DNA from: Cherax quadricarinatus
Taxonomy: Eukaryota; Arthropoda; Malacostraca; Decapoda; Parastacidae
DNA length: 64,000 nucleotides
Direction: 5' to 3'
Assembly (NCBI RefSeq): GCF_038502225.1
Contig: NW_027197017.1
Coordinates: 1 to 64,000, forward strand
Shown here: positions 59,645 to 64,000 of the stretch, one piece after another
How positions within the stretch are numbered: the first letter of the stretch is position 1
How the letters are laid out: each line of letters opens with the position of its first letter
Position numbers and translations under genes: made by a program
Notes under the pieces: model-generated
The model's database searches: none
Seen by the model: the letters and a program-made list of their open reading frames with translations, nothing else
Told to the model about the DNA's origin: nothing

Positions 59645-60782
59645 TCCAGGAATGACTGGATTTGGTGTACGATTTCTGCCATTTCCTGCCAGTTTTTTTT
59701 CCTTCCTGGCACTAAAAAACCTCTCCCTCTTGAGTGGCTGTGGCTACCCAGGTTTTCCCATGGCCTGGATGTTTTGTATCTTTTTGTCCCCTTTAGATGG
59801 TATGCCTGGCAATTTAAGTTATAGCACAGTCTTTCCTGTACTGAAGAGGTACACATTTCAGGGTGAAAAAGCTTACAGGAAGGGAGTTTGCATTTTCCTG
59901 TTGTCATATGGGCATGGCATTTTCTAGGGTGGTCATAGTTGCATGTCCCATCTGTTTTTCCAGATTTCCCATGCCAGCAGATACCAAGTGCATAGTATGT
60001 GCACAGGCTTGGTTTCCGCTTGCCTTGGGTTTCTGTGACTGTATTCCCTGTTGGTGCATGTTTCCCTGTCTTACTTCTATCCTCCCTAGCACCAACAATG
60101 GAGCTCCCACCAGTTGTTTTTGGTAATTTATCCTCACTATTGCTATTGGAGTCCTCTTGTTTGCTATTTCCTGCGGTATTTCTAGTTTGCAATATTGGTT
60201 TTATCTTATCTTTGACTACACTTGTTTCCCTACTATGGCTCCTGTCCCCTATGAGGTCATTTATATGTATTCCTTCCTGCGTATAATTCCCGACTACCTG
60301 GACAAAATCTCCAGCTTCACCATTACTGTCTCCCAGGACAGTATCTCCAGCTTCACCATTTCTGTCTCCCAGGACAGCACCTCCAGCTTCACCATTACTG
60401 TCTCCCAGGACAGCACCTATCAGCCCCACTATTTACTGACTACCAGGACATCACCTCCAGCCTTACAGTTTGTGACTACATGGCCAGTATCAAGGGCAGT
60501 ACCATTCAGCCCAGACTTTTTATGTTCCCATCTGTTGTAGAAAGCTTCCAGGTTTTCTATGAAAGCAGCTTTGATGTTGTCCTCTTTTAATACCCTTGTG
60601 ATTTTAGTCCACAGATTTTCCTCATTTGGGCATACCCAAAAACACTTCTCTGTTTTAATACTGCTTGTAGCTAGTTCTGGGATATCTGCACAAGGGGCGT
60701 GACACCAATTTCCACAAAAATGACAATTTATCCATGTGGAAGCCCGTTTGTTTGACTGACCACAGACTACACACAGCTTCAT
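59593..60782 (-). pseudogene. CR1-B ORF1: PHD finger plus CCCH zinc fingers, split by frameshift
   Basis: Part 1 (60782-60429, 117 codons) begins MKLCVVCGQSNKRASTWINC and continues CHFCGNWCHAPC, a PHD-type pattern (Cx2C, Cx2C, Hx2C) whose last pair is atypical (CFWVCPNEE). Part 2 (60429-59593) starts in another frame with three VLGD(S/R)NGEAG repeats of 36 bp, then a basic linker and three CCCH fingers. The first two repeat-like units are 37 bp, each with one extra base, and together these account for the frame difference. PHD domains in CR1-like ORF1 proteins are known (Kapitonov and Jurka 2003). The combination with CCCH fingers is the notable point. It is probably an originally continuous ORF1. 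Confidence 0.75.
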
Positions 60783-61310
60783 AATGATTTGAATGGTTGA
60801 TTTACTGCAATTCTACTAGCAACCTCTTGAATATTATATTAATAACCTTAAATGAAGCTCTAGCTATTTGTATTTCTGTTTCTAACTCTTTTTGTATATT
60901 GGACAGCTTACCGTCACGTTCCTGATTTTTAATGTTTGTGTTTATAAGGGCGCCTACAACCCCATCCGTTTACAGTCTGCTTTATTGTCCAACGAAACTG
61001 TTTGAAACCAGTCCCGGGTTCGGACCAGTCAAGGGTTCGGACCAGTCAAGGGTTCGGACCAGTCGATCTGCTCTGATCAGTGGGTCACTTATTTAAAACA
61101 TACTGGTCGGTGATTTGAGCTAACACATGAAGGATCTACTGGAAATTATCTACCCGAGTAATATGTGATTTGACTGATACAAAAGTATAACTTGCGTGTT
61201 GAAGAGCCGGTGATATCTGGCAGCTCCTACAATGACGAACGGTCGACCTCCTTGTTTATCAATCGCTGTATCTGGCTTTTCTATTTTTTTTTTTTTTTTT
61301 TTTTTTTCCG
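60783..61310. other. Upstream region of CR1-B copy with 17-bp repeats and T run
   Basis: Contains three tandem copies of GGGTTCGGACCAGTCAA (about 61013-61067) and a T run at about 61285-61308. It may include the CR1-B 5' UTR. The element boundary is not visible because the other copies are truncated. Confidence 0.5.
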
Positions 61311-62112
61311 TCTCCACCACAATAAATGCTATATTATCACTATAGTTGACTGGTGCAAATTTTGGAGGAAGGACGCTTTTTCTGTAGTAATAATTGCTTC
61401 TCGTTGTGTATATTGCGACCGCTGGTAACTACAGGTTATATGAAATTCACAGTAACGTCTCGTATTTCAAGAAAAAGAAACTAATGAAAGTCACTCCACT
61501 CCACTAAGTACCATTATAATACTGGTTAGTTGCTACTACAACACTGTATTCTGCTATTCACTGGTATCACTAGATTATATGCGAGTACACTAGCAAGCCA
61601 GGAAGATTATTAAAAACAGCTGACCTGTGGTAAGTTTCTGGCGACTTCTGGCACCTGCCTCTATAGGCTTATCACTTCATTTACAAATTCACCTGTTTTC
61701 AAATGACACTTTAGCCTTTATCATCAATATACTAGGGAGCCACTGTAGTATACACTATACACTATGTATACTCAATGTTATCAGGGAGACTTTCTTTCCT
61801 CTGACACGAAAAGTTCAATTATTATTATTTTTTCCACACGGGACACAGGCCTATGATTCCCCTCTGGCAGTAAACTCTGCTAGGTAGTGCACACTAATTC
61901 TCCTTTTTTGACTCAGTATATAATGTTTTCCGCCCAAGATTGGTTCCAGGCGCTAGAGGGATGTATCGTATAGGATTGATGACACAAATTAAAGTTCTAG
62001 CACGTAAGAGCGACCGTGAAAACACGAGATAACCCGGAGCACAACGAGGCACGCTGACAACAATGACTGATTTCTACTGTATTTTACAGCCAGGCTTTAC
62101 ATTATAAGATAT
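61311..62112. other. No gene seen
   Basis: AT-rich sequence with short frames only (for example 61627-61887) and no motif I can recognise. Confidence 0.45.
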
Positions 62113-62172
62113 TACGAGGACTCCAATGGAAATAAGTCGCATCGTGTGACTGGATTATCTTAGGTAATTTAC
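62113..62172 (+). mobile_element. SINE 3'-domain fragment
   Basis: GAGGACTCCAATGGAAATAAG followed by a diverged GATTATCTTAGG end resembles the conserved 3' part of the SINE at 63431-63729. No tRNA head is present. Confidence 0.5.
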
Positions 62173-62217
62173 ACATACGTTACTATGTATGACAGTTATA
62201 GTCACATAAATCTGTGT

Positions 62218-62600
62218 AACTGTACTTATGTGTACCTGTACCTAAATAAAATTACTTATTTTACATTTAAATGGATATATACTTGAGTTATACTGCAAAA
62301 CTAGTTTTCTTTAAAATCAATTTTAAAAAAGAAAACGAGTAATACTCTTGTGTCGTGTGCACGTACACTCGTTTAATCAATAAATGTAAGACAGTTAATG
62401 AAATACAAAATCAATACATATACCACAATACAGTAAACTGATTTACTGACTCTGGTGCAGTTTATAAGTATAAAACTTATTAAATCAGTAACATCAGTAG
62501 TGCATAACTACTGTATATACACAGAACGATACTAACACGAGAATTTATATATTCCAATGAGTAGGTTTATTCAGGTACAGGTACACATAAGTACAGTTAT
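62218..62600. repeat. Inverted pair of a dispersed-repeat tail
   Basis: AACTGTACTTATGTGTACCT plus GTACCT(A)AATAAA at 62218-62250 occurs in reverse complement at about 62567-62599. The roughly 32-bp arms are separated by about 315 bp. They could be inverted termini of a small element, or two copies of a LINE/SINE 3' tail with an AATAAA-like end in opposite orientation. Confidence 0.55.
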
Positions 62601-62663
62601 ACAGTTATGGTTATTAAAATCATCGTACACAGTAACACATGTGTTAATTATCTAGTACGTACT

Positions 62664-63055
62664 CCTTGGAATGCAGGAAAGATACATGATAATATACACT
62701 TGGAAAATCTTGGACGGACTAGTCCCAAATCTGCACACGGAAATTACTCCCAATGAAAAGCAAGGGAGCCACGAGTATGCTAAGATACAACACAGTAAGT
62801 GTCAGGGGCCCAAGACTGTTCAACTGCTACTCAGCATACATAATGGGGATTACCAATAGACCCCTGGCTGTCTTCAAGAGGGAGCTGAACAAGCACCTAA
62901 AGTGCATGGGGTTCGTACGTCGGTTTGCGTGCGGCCAGCAGTAACAGCCTGAATGATGAGGCCCTGGTCCACCATGAGGCCTGGTCATTGACTGGCCGCG
63001 GGGGCGTTGACCCCCGAAACCATCTCCAGATATACTCTAGGTATTAGGAACCTTT
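62664..63055 (+). mobile_element. CR1-B-related LINE 3' fragment (older)
   Basis: Corresponds to the ORF2 C-terminus from ERYMIIYTWKILDGLVPNL through VRGPRLFNC to the GGGGGCGTTGACCCCC hairpin. It has a short internal deletion and frameshift near 62752, premature stops and a degenerate ATCTCCAGATATACTCTAGG end. It is more diverged than the three younger CR1-B copies, showing a longer history of the family. Confidence 0.85.
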
Positions 63056-63430
63056 TTAGCTCTCTTCATGGACTGACTAGTGCTTTGACATGAAAATTAG
63101 ACACGCGTACAACATCTGGGTGTCTTCATTGTAGACGTTTAGCCATCCAGTGACTTTATCACTACAAATTCAAGGACATAACAGGAAGACAGTAGAACTA
63201 TATACATGTTCAGGCAATTATTGTTTTATAATAAGAGATGCTTGAGACCTGACCGCTACTGTAGGCACTACAAAATTATGTTCATTTCACCTAGTACCTC
63301 AATGGTTTTGGTTCCTAACTTTGACAAACTTCACAGAAGGACATTTTGGACAGTGCTCGTGAACAGTTTCAAAAACATGATTTAACTTTAGCTGCCTTAT
63401 TCTCTCTTCAGAGTATAACTCTCTTGATGT
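63056..63430. other. No gene seen
   Basis: Mixed-composition sequence without recognisable coding motifs or repeats. Confidence 0.45.
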
Positions 63431-63729
63431 GGTGGCCCGGTGGCCTGGTGGCTGAAGCTCCCGCTTCACACACGGTGGGCCCGGGTTCGATTCCCGGCGG
63501 GTGGAAACATTCGACACAGTTTCCTTACACCTGTTGTCCTGTTCACCTAGCAGCAAATAGGTACCTGGGTGTTAGTCGACTGGTGTGGGTCGCATCCTGG
63601 GGGACAAGATTAAGGACCCCAATGGAAATAAGTTAGACAGTCCTCGATGACGCACTGACTTCCTTGGGTTATCCTGGGTGGCTAACCCTCCGGGGTTCAA
63701 AATCCGAACGAAATCTTATCTTATCTTAA
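63431..63729 (+). mobile_element. tRNA-derived SINE (plus copy)
   Basis: Head GGCCCGGTGGCCTGGTGGCT (A box) and CCGGGTTCGATTCCCGG (B box, perfect T stem), body with CCCCAATGGAAATAAG and CTTGGGTTATCCTGGGTGG, and a short tail of CTTAT repeats. It is about 95% identical to the minus copy at 2301-2592. It is likely transcribed by Pol III from the internal promoter. Confidence 0.87.
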
Positions 63730-63806
63730 GCTAATAAAGTGGCCATTGCTTGTGCTTGCAAAACAACCACTCTGAAAAAATAGAGAAATTCCAAGCGCTT
63801 TCGTGG

Positions 63807-64000
63807 TTGGTAGACAGCAACCACCCAGGGAAGTACTACCGTCCTGCCAGATGACTGTGAAACAAAACCTGTAACTGTTTTGCATGATGGTAGGATTGCT
63901 GGTTTCTTTTTCTGTCTCATAAACACGCTAGATAACAGGGATATCTTGCTACTCCTACTTACACTTTGGTCACACTTCACAGACACGCACATGCATATAT
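63807..64000 (+). mobile_element. RTE LINE 5' leader, third copy, running off the window
   Basis: Matches the leader of both RTE copies from GGTTGGTAGACAGCAACCAC up to CACATGCATATAT at the window edge. One A is missing in the AAACAAAAACC stretch and no other change was noticed. Its boundary is a few bases inside the 5' end seen in the other copies. Whether the ORF follows is unknown. Confidence 0.88.

Larger units (their letters stand above)
56501..60782 (-). mobile_element. CR1-B LINE, most complete copy (inverted)
   Basis: On the minus strand: ORF1 with PHD and CCCH fingers (60782-59593), overlapping ORF2 (59644-56537) and the hairpin/CTCCAGGTAAA 3' end that meets the I-like element at about 56501. 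It pairs as an inverted repeat with the copy at 42594-46150. The 5' UTR boundary beyond 60782 is not known. The 17-bp repeats at about 61013-61067 might lie in it. Confidence 0.9.

Overview
The window reads as a eukaryotic, repeat-dominated intergenic region. I found no intact host protein gene, rRNA or canonical tRNA gene. Long AC/AT/CT/ATT microsatellites, several minisatellites, tRNA-derived SINE-like units and at least four families of APE-type non-LTR retrotransposons (LINEs) suggest an arthropod, most likely a decapod crustacean. That assignment is inference from repeat style; no host gene is available to test it.

Layout. 0-14 kb: simple repeats, minisatellites (15, 41, 33 and 40 bp units), a pogo/Tigger-like MITE (365-709), a foldback element (2077-2300), a SINE (2301-2592, minus) and 5'-truncated CR1-type LINE pieces, each abutting an AC microsatellite. 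14.26-20.30 kb: one 6-kb tandem array of a 23-bp unit, about 262 copies, with nested higher-order periods of 690 and 2,668 bp. 20.57-24.26 kb: a near-complete RTE-clade LINE (+). 24.26-24.58 kb: a 324-bp foldback element with tRNA-like arms. 24.76-25.2 kb: an unrecognised decayed coding remnant.

25.6-37.4 kb: a head-to-tail series of five copies of one CR1-like family (here CR1-A), mostly separated by AC repeats. It includes a full two-ORF element (33161-37412) with a coiled-coil/RRM-like ORF1 and an APE-RT ORF2. 37.4-37.7 kb: the 3' end of a second CR1-group family (here CR1-B). 38.7-42.3 kb: a second RTE copy in inverted orientation, about 99% identical at protein level. 42.6-46.15 kb: CR1-B copy (+). 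46.15-51.5 kb: a Tx1/L1-like LINE whose clear ORF breaks lie at G homopolymers. 51.5-56.5 kb: a GC-rich I-like LINE with zinc-knuckle gag, APE-RT and a truncated RNase H. 56.5-60.8 kb: a CR1-B copy (-) with PHD and CCCH zinc fingers in ORF1. 60.8-64 kb: decayed repeats, a SINE (+) and the 5' end of a third RTE copy running off the window.

How the parts work together. All the long ORFs encode machinery for target-primed reverse transcription: an ORF1 RNA-binding protein plus an ORF2 endonuclease and reverse transcriptase. Very high identity within RTE, CR1-A and CR1-B pairs means activity was recent. The most interesting signals are the association of CR1-A copies with AC repeats, 5'-splice-site-like terminal repeats shared by two unrelated LINE families, a possible template-jump chimera at 37412/37413, the nested satellite structure, the tRNA-like foldback and the PHD plus CCCH ORF1.
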